Assembly (NCBI GenBank): GCA_044228245.1
Contig: JBGAVG010000005.1
Location: forward strand, 128,263 to 192,262
DNA length: 64,000 bases
Origin: Methylotenera_A sp044228245
Lineage (GTDB): Bacteria; Pseudomonadota; Gammaproteobacteria; Burkholderiales; Methylophilaceae
Reading direction: 5' to 3'
Below, in pieces: positions 25,225-34,453 of the stretch; position 1 is the first letter of the stretch, and each line of letters begins with the position of its first letter. The position numbers were made by a program, and so were the translations under genes. Under the pieces are notes generated by a model. That model saw nothing but the letters and a program-made list of their open reading frames with translations, had not been told where the DNA came from and ran no database searches.

Positions 25225-26355
25225 TTATTGAGTCAACACAACCATCGCTAAATCATTCCAGTGCATATAAGCGCGGTCGCCCCATGTCAGACCACAGCTT
25301 AAATCACGCGTATTGTTCATTTCTTGCGCTTTTACGATCTTGCCAGTGCTGGTTTTAAGGTGATAAGTGGTGTGGTCGCCAAAATACACAATCTCCACCA
25401 CTTCACCCTCGCACCAGTTGTATTCACCTGCTGGCTTATCCTTAGTAAGCATGATTTTTTCTGGCCGTAGCGCCACGCTTACGGACTGCCCTTGATGCCC
25501 GCTAATGCCGTGGCCTACATAATGCACACATTCCGGACAACGGACAGTGACGTGATCTGCTTCGTCTTCTTCTATCACACCTTCAAACATATTCACATTA
25601 CCAATAAAATCAGCCACTTGCCGACTATTCGGCATTTCATAAACCGTGTCTGGCTCACCCACCTGCAGGAAATAGCCTTCCGCCATGACCGCAATGCGCG
25701 AGGCCATGGTCATGGCTTCTTCCTGGTCGTGTGTCACCAGCACACAGGTCACGCCAACTTCTTCAATAATATTGACTAATTCTAACTGGGTAGATTCGCG
25801 TAATTTTTTATCCAGCGCGCCAAGCGGCTCGTCCAGCAAAAGTAATTTAGGGCGCTTAGCCAGACTGCGCGCCAGAGCTACACGCTGCTGCTGTCCACCA
25901 GAAAGCTGATGTGGCTTACGCTGGGCGTATTTATTCAACTGCGCTAGACTCAACATTGCCTCAACACGGCTTGCAATTTCATCCTTAGGCAGATGGTCAC
26001 GCTTCAGGCCAAACGCAATATTTTCCCAAACACTTAAATGCGGGAAAAGTGCATAGGATTGAAACATCATGTTAATTGGGCGCTGATAAGATGGTATGTT
26101 GGTAATATCCTGATTTTCAAGAAAAATTCTGCCTTTGGTAGGCTTCTCAAAACCTGCCAGCATACGCAACAAGGTCGATTTTCCACACCCCGAGCCTCCA
26201 AGCAAACCAAAAATCTCACCTTTTGTGACGGTAAGCGAAACATCATCTACCGCTTTGATCGTTCCATCATAGATTTTGGTGATACCTTCAACTCTCAGCA
26301 AAACCTCTTTTTCAGCTGGCTTGCTGTCTGCTTGAGATTTTGGTGCTGTCGCCAT
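25225..26355 (-). CDS. potG: Putrescine ABC transporter ATP-binding protein PotG
   Basis: Cytoplasmic ATPase of the PotFGHI importer, 376 residues. Walker A GGSGCGKST is near residue 55, the signature LSGGQQQRVALARSL near 150, Walker B LLLLDEPLGALD near 172 and the H-loop VLVTHDQEEA near 205. A C-terminal TOBE-type domain (about 260-376) contains ALRPEKIML and is likely regulatory. A strong hairpin separates it from potF upstream, which probably lets the binding protein be made in excess. Confidence 0.92.
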   Translation of the reverse strand: MATAPKSQADSKPAEKEVLLRVEGITKIYDGTIKAVDDVSLTVTKGEIFGLLGGSGCGKSTLLRMLAGFEKPTKGRIFLENQDITNIPSYQRPINMMFQSYALFPHLSVWENIAFGLKRDHLPKDEIASRVEAMLSLAQLNKYAQRKPHQLSGGQQQRVALARSLAKRPKLLLLDEPLGALDKKLRESTQLELVNIIEEVGVTCVLVTHDQEEAMTMASRIAVMAEGYFLQVGEPDTVYEMPNSRQVADFIGNVNMFEGVIEEDEADHVTVRCPECVHYVGHGISGHQGQSVSVALRPEKIMLTKDKPAGEYNWCEGEVVEIVYFGDHTTYHLKTSTGKIVKAQEMNNTRDLSCGLTWGDRAYMHWNDLAMVVLTQ

Positions 26356-26422
26356 AGTGAGCCTTATATGAAATAACAGTTAAATGTAGCAGTTAAGAAA
26401 TAGGTTAGAGCCTGCATGAAAG

Positions 26423-26448
26423 GCAGGCTTGTCGATTGGCAAGCCTGC
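26423..26448 (-). other. Intercistronic hairpin between potF and potG
   Basis: GCAGGCTTG (26423-26431) pairs with CAAGCCTGC (26440-26448) around an 8-nt loop, a 9-bp GC-rich stem. There is no T-run on the minus strand, so it is likely an mRNA processing/stability element or partial attenuator. Such elements favour binding-protein over permease expression. Confidence 0.55.
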
Positions 26449-26463
26449 GCAGCCATTTTTAAT

Positions 26464-27627
26464 TTATGTACCTGTTTTAAATTGTGTATATAAGCGTGTC
26501 ATGACGCGACGGGTTGCATTATCCACATTGCCAGGTGGAATCAGATTTTTAACATCGGCTTCCGGTAAAAAGATGGTTTTGTTGTTTTTAATTTCCGGGT
26601 CAACAAATTCCGTTGCCGCTTTGTTAGGGTTTGCATAAGTCACCGCATTGGTTAGCCCTGCATGCACTTCCGGCCTTAAAATGTAATTGATGAATTTATG
26701 CGCATTGTCTGGATGCTTCGCATCTGCTGGAATTGCCATGGTATCCATAAACATATAGCCGCCCATTTTAGTCACCAGCGCTTCAATATTTTGCTCAGAT
26801 TTGTTTTCGATAGAGCGTTTGCGTGCCAAGTTGAAATCACCCGCCCAGCCAAGCGCCACGCAGATATTGCCGCTGGCTAGATCTTCAATTTGACCGCCTG
26901 AATTAAAGCGTTTGATATCAGGACGCACTTTCATCAGCATGTCAAAGGCCACTTTGTAGTCATCCGCATTCAGACTGAACTCAGGCTTGCCTACATAACG
27001 CAATGCGATGGGAAACACTTCTGATGGTGCATCCAAAAATGAGATGCCGCATGATTTAAGTTTGGACGTATATTTAGGATCAAACACCAAATCCCAGGTA
27101 TTTTCAGGCATTGGCATATCGCCCAGCGCCGCCTTTACCTTATCCACATTAATACCTACTGTCGTGTAGCTCCACAGCCAGTCCACCAGGTATTGATTGC
27201 CTGGATCAAGCTTGGCCATTTGCTCCAGCACTGCAGGATCTAAGTTTTTCCAATTAGGTAATTTGCTTTTATCTAACTTTTGCAGCAAACCACCTTCCAT
27301 TTGCATTTTGCCCCAGTTGGATGAGGGCACCACAATGTCATAGCCCGTATTTTTAGCAATCATTTTTGCATGCAAAATTTCGTTGCTATCAAACACATCA
27401 TAACGTACTTTAATGCCGGTTTCTTTTTCAAAATTAGGAATCGTGTCTTCTGCCAAATAATCTGACCAGTTGTAAATGTTAAGGACTTTTTCTTCCTCGA
27501 CCACTTTCGCCGGCTCGCTTGCTTTATCTCCGCTTGTTTTATCGCCGCACGAGACCAGCATCATGCCGGCAGCCACTACTGCAATCAAGCCTAACCAGCG
27601 CTTGCTAAAAGATACATTCATATTCAT
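26464..27627 (-). CDS. potF: Putrescine-binding lipoprotein PotF
   Basis: Substrate-binding component of the putrescine importer, 387 residues. A lipoprotein signal peptide carries the lipobox LVSC near residue 24-27. The mature protein begins the binding domain with VLNIYNWSDYLAEDT, followed by IKVRYDVFDSNE, VPSSNWG and VDWLWSYTTVGINVD, all typical of PotF/SpuD. ATG 27627 is used; ATG 27621 is equally possible. E. coli PotF is periplasmic rather than lipid-anchored, so the lipobox is a small difference. The 184-base gap before it holds a hairpin (27716-27733) and perhaps an internal promoter. Confidence 0.92.
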   Translation of the reverse strand: MNMNVSFSKRWLGLIAVVAAGMMLVSCGDKTSGDKASEPAKVVEEEKVLNIYNWSDYLAEDTIPNFEKETGIKVRYDVFDSNEILHAKMIAKNTGYDIVVPSSNWGKMQMEGGLLQKLDKSKLPNWKNLDPAVLEQMAKLDPGNQYLVDWLWSYTTVGINVDKVKAALGDMPMPENTWDLVFDPKYTSKLKSCGISFLDAPSEVFPIALRYVGKPEFSLNADDYKVAFDMLMKVRPDIKRFNSGGQIEDLASGNICVALGWAGDFNLARKRSIENKSEQNIEALVTKMGGYMFMDTMAIPADAKHPDNAHKFINYILRPEVHAGLTNAVTYANPNKAATEFVDPEIKNNKTIFLPEADVKNLIPPGNVDNATRRVMTRLYTQFKTGT

Positions 27628-27715
27628 TACCCCTTCATTTGGTGAGTGATTAAAAACGTTTATTCAGTAAATTTACATCATTCATTTGAGCCGTGAAACA
27701 CCTGTATTCATTATC

Positions 27716-27733
27716 GATTGCTCGCCAGCAATC
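27716..27733 (-). other. Small perfect hairpin between spuC and potF
   Basis: GATTGCT (27716-27722) pairs with AGCAATC (27727-27733) with a 4-nt loop. It lacks a T-run on either strand, so it is not a terminator. It lies in the 184-bp gap that separates the aminotransferase from the transporter genes. Its role is unknown. Confidence 0.35.
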
Positions 27734-27811
27734 TTACAATATGTATCAGCCAACAACCACAATTTTATTGGCGCACATTGCAAATTCAAACAAAATTTTC
27801 GCAGAAAATAC

Positions 27812-29182
27812 TTACAGCAAACCTCGTGTTTTTAAATCCAGCAGCGTCGCATCCAAGCATTTGTAAATTAGCGCAATCATTTCATCAATCTGCGCCTTAG
27901 TGGTCACGAGCGGCGGCGCAACAATCATGCGGTCGCCCACAGCACGCATGATTAACCCATTGGCAAAACAATGTCCTCGGCAAATCATGCCAACCTCTAG
28001 TGCTTCATCAAAAGCAATGTGGTTTTGCTTGTCCTTCATCAGCACAAACCCTGCCACCAGGCCGCAAGTTTCGGCACCGCCGACCAGTGGATGTTTTGCC
28101 AGTTCTGCATATCTCTCGGCCAGGTAAGGACCAGTTTCATTCAGCACCCTGTCCACCAAGCCTTCGCTTTCAAGAATTTCAATATTTGCCAATGCCACAG
28201 CGCAAGCAACGGGATGACCGGAGTAGGTATAGCCATGGTTGAACTCGCCGCCTTTATCTATGAGCACATCGGCCACGCGTTTACCTACCACCACGCCACC
28301 AAGCGGGATGTAGCCTGAAGTCACGCCTTTGGCAAAAGTCATTAAATCCGGTCTAGCGCCCAGCAATTGCGAGCCGAACCATTTGCCCAGCCGGCCGAAA
28401 CCGCAAATTACTTCATCGCAAATCAGCAAAATGCCGTACTTGTCACATATTCTCTGGATTTCCGGCCAGTACGTTTTAGGCGGAATAATCACGCCGCCGG
28501 CACCCTGCACCGGCTCGCCAATAAAAGCGGCGACTTTATCCGCCCCAACTTCCAGGATTTTATCCTCCAGCCACGAAGCCGCTCTAATGCCAAACGCGTC
28601 CCTGTCTTCATTCGGCGCCAGACCGTAATGATAAGGCTGCTCAATGTGCACAATGCCGGGGATCGGCAGACCACCCTGCGCATGCATGCCGCCCATGCCG
28701 CCTAAAGAAGCGCCTGCCACGGTTGAACCGTGATAGGCATTGTTCCGGCTGATGATGACTGTGCGTTCCGGCTGGCCCAGTGTCGTCCAGTAATGACGTA
28801 CCATGCGCAGATTGGTATCGTTTGACTCCGAGCCTGAACTGCTGAAAAACACATGGCTATAGTTGTCACCCGCCAGCTTGATAATTTTTTCTGCGAGTTT
28901 TACTGCCGGCACATTAGTGGTTTGAAAAAAACTGTTGTAATAAGGCAATTCCAACATTTGCTTAGCAGCCGCATCCACCAAGGCTTTGCGGCCGTAGCCA
29001 ACATTCACGCACCACAGCCCCGACATCGCATCAAAGATTTTCGCGCCTTCCGAATCCCAGATATACACGCCCTCAGCTTTGGTAATGATGCGTGCACCCT
29101 TGGCCGCAAGGCTTTTGTGGTCGGTAAACGGGTGCATATAGTGCGCCGAATCTATGGCTTGAATGCTTTTAGTAATGGTCAT
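27812..29182 (-). CDS. spuC: Polyamine:pyruvate aminotransferase (SpuC type)
   Basis: PLP enzyme transferring an amino group of putrescine (or cadaverine, spermidine) to pyruvate, yielding an aminoaldehyde and alanine. The 456 residues show class III motifs: MHPFTDHKSL at the start, SSSGSESNDTNLRMVRHY near residue 117, EPVQGAGGVIIPP near 228, CDEVICGFGRLGKW near 255 and the PLP lysine in MTFAKGVTSGYIPLGG near 285. These match SpuC of Pseudomonas. It provides an alternative to the glutamylated route encoded in the same operon. The L-alanine it makes connects it to the alanine racemase and DadA genes. Confidence 0.88.
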   Translation of the reverse strand: MTITKSIQAIDSAHYMHPFTDHKSLAAKGARIITKAEGVYIWDSEGAKIFDAMSGLWCVNVGYGRKALVDAAAKQMLELPYYNSFFQTTNVPAVKLAEKIIKLAGDNYSHVFFSSSGSESNDTNLRMVRHYWTTLGQPERTVIISRNNAYHGSTVAGASLGGMGGMHAQGGLPIPGIVHIEQPYHYGLAPNEDRDAFGIRAASWLEDKILEVGADKVAAFIGEPVQGAGGVIIPPKTYWPEIQRICDKYGILLICDEVICGFGRLGKWFGSQLLGARPDLMTFAKGVTSGYIPLGGVVVGKRVADVLIDKGGEFNHGYTYSGHPVACAVALANIEILESEGLVDRVLNETGPYLAERYAELAKHPLVGGAETCGLVAGFVLMKDKQNHIAFDEALEVGMICRGHCFANGLIMRAVGDRMIVAPPLVTTKAQIDEMIALIYKCLDATLLDLKTRGLL

Positions 29183-29223
29183 GTCGTTCTCAATTCGTTA
29201 TTTGGTGGCTCAGCCTGAGCAAT

Positions 29224-30594
29224 TTACACATGCATTAACAAATGCTCTCGCTCCCACGGGCTAATCACGCGCATAAATTCATCATGCTCGGTTTCTTTCA
29301 CAGCCAGATACACATCGATAAAGTTTTTGCCCAGCACTTCATGCAATGCTGTTGCATCTTCCAGCTCGCGCAACGCCTCCGACAGGCCGCGCGGTAGCTG
29401 ATAATCATGGGCGTAGGCGCTGCCGGTGGTGACTTCGGTCGGTTTCAGCTTTTCCTTGATGCCCAGGTAGCCGCAAGCCAATGTGACTGCCATGGCCAGA
29501 TAGGGGTTGGCATCTGCGCCCACTACACGATTTTCAAGACGACGCGCTGAAGGATCGGAAATCGGCACCCGGATACCTACTGTACGATTGTCATAGCCCC
29601 ATTCAATATTAATTGGCGCCGCGCCATTGCGTACGATGCGGCGATATGAGTTCACATACGGCGCAAGCAAGGCCATGGCGGCCGGCAGGTATTTTTGCAA
29701 GCCAGCAATGTAATGATAAAAAAGCGGTGAAGCCTCACCATCCGGCTTGCTAAAAATATTCTGACAGGTTTTTGTATCAATCACGCTCTGGTGAATATGC
29801 ATGGCCGAGCCTGGCTCATGTTCCATGGGTTTTGCCATGAACGTGGCATACATATCATGCCGCATGGCCACCTCCCGCAATGTGCGTTTGAAGAAGAATG
29901 CTTTATCCGCCAGCACCATGGGTTCATCATGCAGGAAATTGATTTCCATCTGCCCTGCCCCGAATTCATGAATCAGCGTATCCAGTTCCAGCCCCATAAT
30001 TTCGCAGTAGTCGTAAATATCTTCAAACAATGGGTCAAACTCGTTTACCGCATCAATACTGTAAAGCTGGCGGCTGGTCTCCTTGCGGCCGCTCCTGCCG
30101 ACAGGGGGTGTCAGCGGCAGGTCCGGGTCAGTGTTACGCGCCAGCAGATAAAACTCCAGCTCGGGTGCCACGATGGGCGTCCAGCCCAAATCCTTGTATA
30201 AATCCGTGACCCGGCGCAATACGTTTCTTGGTGCAAAATCAATCAGTTTTCCATCATGACCGACACAATCCATAATCACTTGCGCGGTGGGATCAACTGC
30301 CCAAGGAACCAACCTCAGGGTCACGGGATCCGGCAATAGCACCATGTCTTTATCGGTAAAGCCCATCACCCGGTCATAGCCTTCATGGCCTTCCGGCGAC
30401 TCCCCCGTCACAGTCACGCCCAATACGGCCTCCGGCAAGCGCATGGCACGCTCGGTAGAAAACTTCTCGCGCGGCAAAATCTTGCCGCGTGCTACGCCAG
30501 TCAAATCGGGTACCAGGCACTCTATTTCCGTGACATTATTCTCGGTCAGCCAGCGATCCATTGCTGCAAGATCAAAATTTTTACGTTCATGCAT
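29224..30594 (-). CDS. puuA: Gamma-glutamylputrescine synthetase
   Basis: ATP-dependent ligation of glutamate to putrescine, first step of the Puu pathway, cytoplasmic. The 456-residue GS-superfamily protein shows CLVPDLTGVARGKILPREKF near residue 25, the metal-site VAPELEFYLLARN near 142, EFGAGQMEINFLH near 208, SAMHIHQSV near 258 and RIVRNGAAPINIEWGYDNR near 335. The adenylylation-loop tyrosine region of GlnA is absent. It resembles PuuA/SpuI-type enzymes. It is the second gene of the operon after puuD, with a 57-base gap. Confidence 0.9.
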   Translation of the reverse strand: MHERKNFDLAAMDRWLTENNVTEIECLVPDLTGVARGKILPREKFSTERAMRLPEAVLGVTVTGESPEGHEGYDRVMGFTDKDMVLLPDPVTLRLVPWAVDPTAQVIMDCVGHDGKLIDFAPRNVLRRVTDLYKDLGWTPIVAPELEFYLLARNTDPDLPLTPPVGRSGRKETSRQLYSIDAVNEFDPLFEDIYDYCEIMGLELDTLIHEFGAGQMEINFLHDEPMVLADKAFFFKRTLREVAMRHDMYATFMAKPMEHEPGSAMHIHQSVIDTKTCQNIFSKPDGEASPLFYHYIAGLQKYLPAAMALLAPYVNSYRRIVRNGAAPINIEWGYDNRTVGIRVPISDPSARRLENRVVGADANPYLAMAVTLACGYLGIKEKLKPTEVTTGSAYAHDYQLPRGLSEALRELEDATALHEVLGKNFIDVYLAVKETEHDEFMRVISPWEREHLLMHV

Positions 30595-30651
30595 TTTTGT
30601 TCCCCAACTTCTTTTTATAAATAAATTTGAATCTATGTTACATATTGTTCG

Positions 30652-31422
30652 TTAGTTAATTGTAGCGTTCATCCGATTCCGGCAGGCTTCACCAAACGCT
30701 TTAAAAATTGCCAAATATTGCGGGTTCTCCATCACTTTCCACTCCGGATGCCATTGCACGCCTAAAGCAAAAGATCGGGCATCATCCACATGCAAAGCCT
30801 CTATCAGGCCATCCGGTGCATGTGCTTCTGCCGTCAACCCTGCCCCCAGCTTGTCAATGCCTTGGCCGTGAATCGAATTCACCATCATGTGCGTGCTGTC
30901 CACTATCGATGCCAGTTGTCCATTGGCCACCAGGTGAACCGGGTGTGCTGGCGCATATTGCGCTTCTGCAGGCGTATCATCCGCCTCGCGATGATCATTC
31001 AGACCAGTAACTTTATGCACGGCTTGATGCAGACTGCCACCGAACGCCACATTCAGCTCCTGAAAGCCGCGGCAAATGGCCAACAGCGGGATGCCTGCGT
31101 CAATCGTCGCGTGAATCAGTTTTAGCGTAAGCGCATCTCGCGCAGGGTCTAGCGGCAACGCGGGATCATGTACCTCCTGGCCAAAATGTGAAGGATGCAG
31201 ATTAGACACTGAACCTGTCAGCAAAACACCATCCGCCATTGCCAGCAATTCTTCCAGCTCAATATGGTCGCTGACCGCAGGTACCAGCAGAGGCAAGGCT
31301 CCAGCCGCTTCCGCCACCGCTAGAATATATTTTTGCCCGACCGCATGAAAGGGATGCGCGCCGAGTTGCTTCACGTCAGCTGGCAGCAATACTACTGGTT
31401 TTCTGTGCACAGGTTTCTTCAT
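30652..31422 (-). CDS. puuD: Gamma-glutamyl-GABA hydrolase
   Basis: Class I glutamine-amidotransferase-like hydrolase releasing glutamate and GABA from gamma-glutamyl-GABA, the last Puu step. In 256 residues the catalytic triad is visible: nucleophile C117 in LLAICRGFQELN, and the His/Glu pair in GVQWHPEW near residue 225. LTGSVSNLHPSHFG near 69 is typical of PuuD. It is the first gene of the long minus-strand operon, transcribed away from the MocR-type regulator. Its promoter and operator are in 31467-31573. Confidence 0.93.
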   Translation of the reverse strand: MKKPVHRKPVVLLPADVKQLGAHPFHAVGQKYILAVAEAAGALPLLVPAVSDHIELEELLAMADGVLLTGSVSNLHPSHFGQEVHDPALPLDPARDALTLKLIHATIDAGIPLLAICRGFQELNVAFGGSLHQAVHKVTGLNDHREADDTPAEAQYAPAHPVHLVANGQLASIVDSTHMMVNSIHGQGIDKLGAGLTAEAHAPDGLIEALHVDDARSFALGVQWHPEWKVMENPQYLAIFKAFGEACRNRMNATIN

Positions 31423-31466
31423 CGTTATTACTACTCAGCAACCCTATCAATATGCCTTCAATGCTC

Positions 31467-31494
31467 GTTATACCACTATTTTCAAGGATTGCAA
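31467..31494 (-). promoter_or_regulatory. Probable sigma-70 promoter of the puuD operon
   Basis: On the minus strand TTGCAA (31494-31489) and TATAAC (31472-31467) are separated by 16 bp. This places the start near 31460, with a leader of about 40 nt. The shared direct-repeat operator lies about 45 bp upstream of the -35, a position suited to activation. Confidence 0.45.
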
Positions 31495-31538
31495 CAATTC
31501 GGTTACAAGTATACTATGCCTTTAATTGGTAATACCAC

Positions 31539-31569
31539 AAGAGCCATTTAAGTTATTTAATTAGAACCA
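31539..31569. promoter_or_regulatory. Direct-repeat operator, copy A (puuD/gabR intergenic)
   Basis: AAGAGCCA (31539-31546) and TAGAACCA (31562-31569) are direct repeats with start-to-start spacing of 23 bp. Extended similarity (ACAAGAGCCATTT, then TAGAACCACTT) is shared with copy C upstream of ydcS. It ends 23 bp before the regulator's ATG, so it may also autoregulate that gene. The overlapping inverted repeat TGGTAATACCA at 31527-31537 could be a further contact. Confidence 0.6.
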
Positions 31570-31592
31570 CTTTAGAAAAACAATATTGCCTG

Positions 31593-33122
31593 ATGAAACA
31601 GCCTGTTCTCTCTGAATGGTTATTAACGCAGCTTAGCCAGAGCAGATTTCCCGCCCGCATGCCCAATCACCGGCGCGTGTACGAAGCTATCCGCCGCGCC
31701 ATTACAGAGCAAGTATTGCCATCGGGCTGCCGATTGCCTTCCACGCGCAGTCTCGCGACCGATTTAGGCATGTCCCGCAACACCGTGCTGGCGGCTTTCG
31801 ACCAATTGCTGGACGAAGGTTATGTAGCGGCCAAGACGGGCAGTGGCACCTACGTTGCCTACAATCAGCCTGATGAATTCTCAAAAAATCCAAACGTGAT
31901 AAGCCCGCTCAACCCTGAGGGTGATATCGGGCTTTCCAGGCGTGGCCTGACTGCGTCCAGCACACAAAATAATCATCCAAGTGACCATTCAAGCAATCAC
32001 CCTAGCAACCATGAGGTACAGCCATTTACGCCGGGCGCGGATGATTACTCCAAATTTCCGTTCGAGCTCTGGCGGCGCTTGCTCAATCGTCAATGGCGCA
32101 CGCTAGACCCTGCCCTGCTGGACAGTAGCCATGACGGCGGCTACTTGCCGTTACGGCAATCCATTGCCGATTATTTGCGCGTATCACGCGCGGTAAACCT
32201 GAAGGTAGATCAAGTGCTGATTACCTCTGGCACCCAGCAATCAATCGACTTGTGTGCACGTTTGCTTACCGACCACAACGACTGTGCCTGGGTTGAAAAC
32301 CCTTGCTATTGGGCAGCGCGGCGCGTACTGGAAGCGAACGGCCTGCAACTGCATCCGGTTGCTGTAGACAACGAAGGTATGGCACCCACCACACAGGACT
32401 TTCGTGTGAAACCGCGTCTTATTTACACCACGCCGTCGCATCAGTACCCTAAAGGCATGGTCATGAGCTATGGCCGCCGCCGGCTGCTGCTGGATTACGC
32501 GCAGAATCAGAGTGCATGGATTATTGAAGATGACTATGACAGCGAGTTCCGTTTTGAAGGCCGTCCCATCTCGTCACTGCAAGGCATGGATCAGGATGGC
32601 CGTGTGCTGTATCTGGGCACATTTTCAAAAGTGATGTACCCGGGCATCCGCCTGGGCTATATGGTAATACCGCCGCACCTGGTAGCCCCGTTCAAAAACG
32701 GCCTTTACGAACTGCAACGTCCAGGTCAGGTGATGATTCAGGCGGCATTGGCCGATTTTATTGAAGAAGGCCATTTTGCCAGCCATATCCGGCGCATGCG
32801 CCAAACCTACGGCGAAAGACGACGTTTGCTGCAGGCCGCACTGGCACCGGTGGCAAATGCTGGCGCACGGCTTTCACCTGTTGATTCCGGGCTGCATCTG
32901 GTGGTGGAGTTCGACTCGAATGTTGATGACATTCGCGTGGCTGAAATGGCTGCAGAAAAGGGTTTGCGCGTGTATGCGCTTTCAAACTACTGCGTGGGTG
33001 CAAAACAAGAAAAAGGCCTGATTATCGGTTATGCCTACGCTGCAACCGAACACATCACACATTACGGCAATATATTAGCTAATGTGATACAGGAATCTTT
33101 AAGAAAACAGGCATTAGCCTAA
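31593..33122 (+). CDS. MocR/GabR-family transcriptional regulator (GntR HTH fused to aminotransferase fold)
   Basis: A 509-residue regulator. The N-terminal GntR winged helix spans about 20-92 (VYEAIRRAITEQVLPSG, RLPSTRSLATDLGMSRNTV, DEGYVAAKTGSGTYVA). A low-complexity Ser/Asn/His linker near 120-140 is followed by a type I aminotransferase-like domain (150-509). The PLP lysine is in LGTFSKVMYPGIRLGYM near residue 350. MocR proteins use PLP and amine or amino-acid ligands as effectors; GabR responds to GABA. Divergent from the puuD operon, it is the likely controller of the island through the 23-bp-spaced repeats. Its 3' end overlaps puuB by 9 bases tail to tail. Confidence 0.9.
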   Translation: MKQPVLSEWLLTQLSQSRFPARMPNHRRVYEAIRRAITEQVLPSGCRLPSTRSLATDLGMSRNTVLAAFDQLLDEGYVAAKTGSGTYVAYNQPDEFSKNPNVISPLNPEGDIGLSRRGLTASSTQNNHPSDHSSNHPSNHEVQPFTPGADDYSKFPFELWRRLLNRQWRTLDPALLDSSHDGGYLPLRQSIADYLRVSRAVNLKVDQVLITSGTQQSIDLCARLLTDHNDCAWVENPCYWAARRVLEANGLQLHPVAVDNEGMAPTTQDFRVKPRLIYTTPSHQYPKGMVMSYGRRRLLLDYAQNQSAWIIEDDYDSEFRFEGRPISSLQGMDQDGRVLYLGTFSKVMYPGIRLGYMVIPPHLVAPFKNGLYELQRPGQVMIQAALADFIEEGHFASHIRRMRQTYGERRRLLQAALAPVANAGARLSPVDSGLHLVVEFDSNVDDIRVAEMAAEKGLRVYALSNYCVGAKQEKGLIIGYAYAATEHITHYGNILANVIQESLRKQALA

Positions 33123-34451
33123 GACATCGCGCAACTGATACCACGCCATGCCCAACACCAGAGCGGGCGTGCGCAGTAGTTTACCACCAGGAAAATCCTG
33201 GTGCCTGATTTGCGCGATTAAATCCAAGCGTTCAGCTTGGCCAGAAACCGCCTCCGCTACCAGCTTGCCTGCTAGGCCGGTAAGCGCCACACCGTGGCCT
33301 GAAAATCCCTGTAAGTAGTAAATGTTATCTGCAATGCGGCCAAAATCCGGCGCGCGGTTCATGGTGATATCGACAAAGCCGCCCCAAGTGTGTTCAACCT
33401 TTGTATTTGCGAGTTGCGGAAAAGCCGCGGTCATGCGCGCCTGCATGCTGGCTGTCAGGTTATGCGGCGTCATGGCGCTGTAGCTCACGCGGCCGCCGAA
33501 TATCATACGTTTGTTATCTGAATTAACATCTCGGGCAAATCTAAAATAATCCAGTACGAAATTGGAGTCGCACACAGCTGCGTTAGCAGGAATAAGTTTT
33601 GCTGCAAGTTTTGGATCAATCGGCTCTGTGCCGATAATGTAAGTACCCACAGGCATAATGCGTCTGGTCAGATTCGGCGCAAGTTTTGGTGACACTTCAG
33701 GCAAATACATATTACCTGCCAGCACCACAAATTTGGCTTTTACATTGCCAGTCTCTGAATGCAAAGTTACTGTGTCACCTTGCTGCATCGTATTCACAGG
33801 CGAATGCTGAAAGATGCGCACACCCAGACTGGCCGCGCCTTTTGCCAATCCCAAGCAATAATTCAGCGGATGCAGATGCCCTGAACGCTTATCGTAGAAG
33901 CCATTAAAATAACGCGGGCTATCAATCCAGCTACGAAGGTGCGCGGGTTCAATCCACGTTGCATCGCAGTCGTAATGGTACTTTTGCGCCATGCCATAGA
34001 ACCACTTATGCAGCTTTTTACCTTTACGTTCACCTACCGAAACACCCAAAAAACCATCGGTTAAATCGCATTGAATATCAAAGCGCCTCACACGCTCGCG
34101 CACCAGATCCAGCGCTTCCAGCGTCATGCGCCATACCTGTTTTGCGGCTTCAAAACCAAGCGCGCTTTCAATCACGTCCTGTTCGCAAGCCAGACCGGCA
34201 ATAATCTGCCCGCCGTTGCGTCCGCTGGCACCAAAGCCGATATGGTTGGCTTCCAGCACCACTACCGAATAACCACGGTCTGCCAGTTCAATCGCCGCAG
34301 ACAATCCTGCAAAACCGCCACCCACCACACATACATCTGCCTCAGCATCGCCTTGCAGCTTGGGGTAAGCAGGCTGCTCATTCGTGCTGGCGGCGTAATA
34401 AGAGTTTTGCGTAAGCTTTAAATCTGCAGATTTAATATTAGTCTCGAGCAT
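33114..34451 (-). CDS. puuB: Gamma-glutamylputrescine oxidoreductase
   Basis: FAD-dependent amine oxidase-type enzyme of the DAO fold, oxidising gamma-glutamylputrescine to the aldehyde. The 445 residues show the dinucleotide-binding CVVGGGFAGLSAAIELA near residue 42, the PuuB-typical ANHIGFGASGRNGGQII near 65 and the C-terminal FAD block NIYYLQGFSGHGVALTGLAG near 385. Upstream ATG 34493 exists, but ATG 34451 starts 2 bases after the speB stop and gives the usual N-terminus. It is split from the main puu operon and paired with speB. Confidence 0.9.
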   Translation of the reverse strand: MLETNIKSADLKLTQNSYYAASTNEQPAYPKLQGDAEADVCVVGGGFAGLSAAIELADRGYSVVVLEANHIGFGASGRNGGQIIAGLACEQDVIESALGFEAAKQVWRMTLEALDLVRERVRRFDIQCDLTDGFLGVSVGERKGKKLHKWFYGMAQKYHYDCDATWIEPAHLRSWIDSPRYFNGFYDKRSGHLHPLNYCLGLAKGAASLGVRIFQHSPVNTMQQGDTVTLHSETGNVKAKFVVLAGNMYLPEVSPKLAPNLTRRIMPVGTYIIGTEPIDPKLAAKLIPANAAVCDSNFVLDYFRFARDVNSDNKRMIFGGRVSYSAMTPHNLTASMQARMTAAFPQLANTKVEHTWGGFVDITMNRAPDFGRIADNIYYLQGFSGHGVALTGLAGKLVAEAVSGQAERLDLIAQIRHQDFPGGKLLRTPALVLGMAWYQLRDVLG

Positions 34452-34453
34452 GT

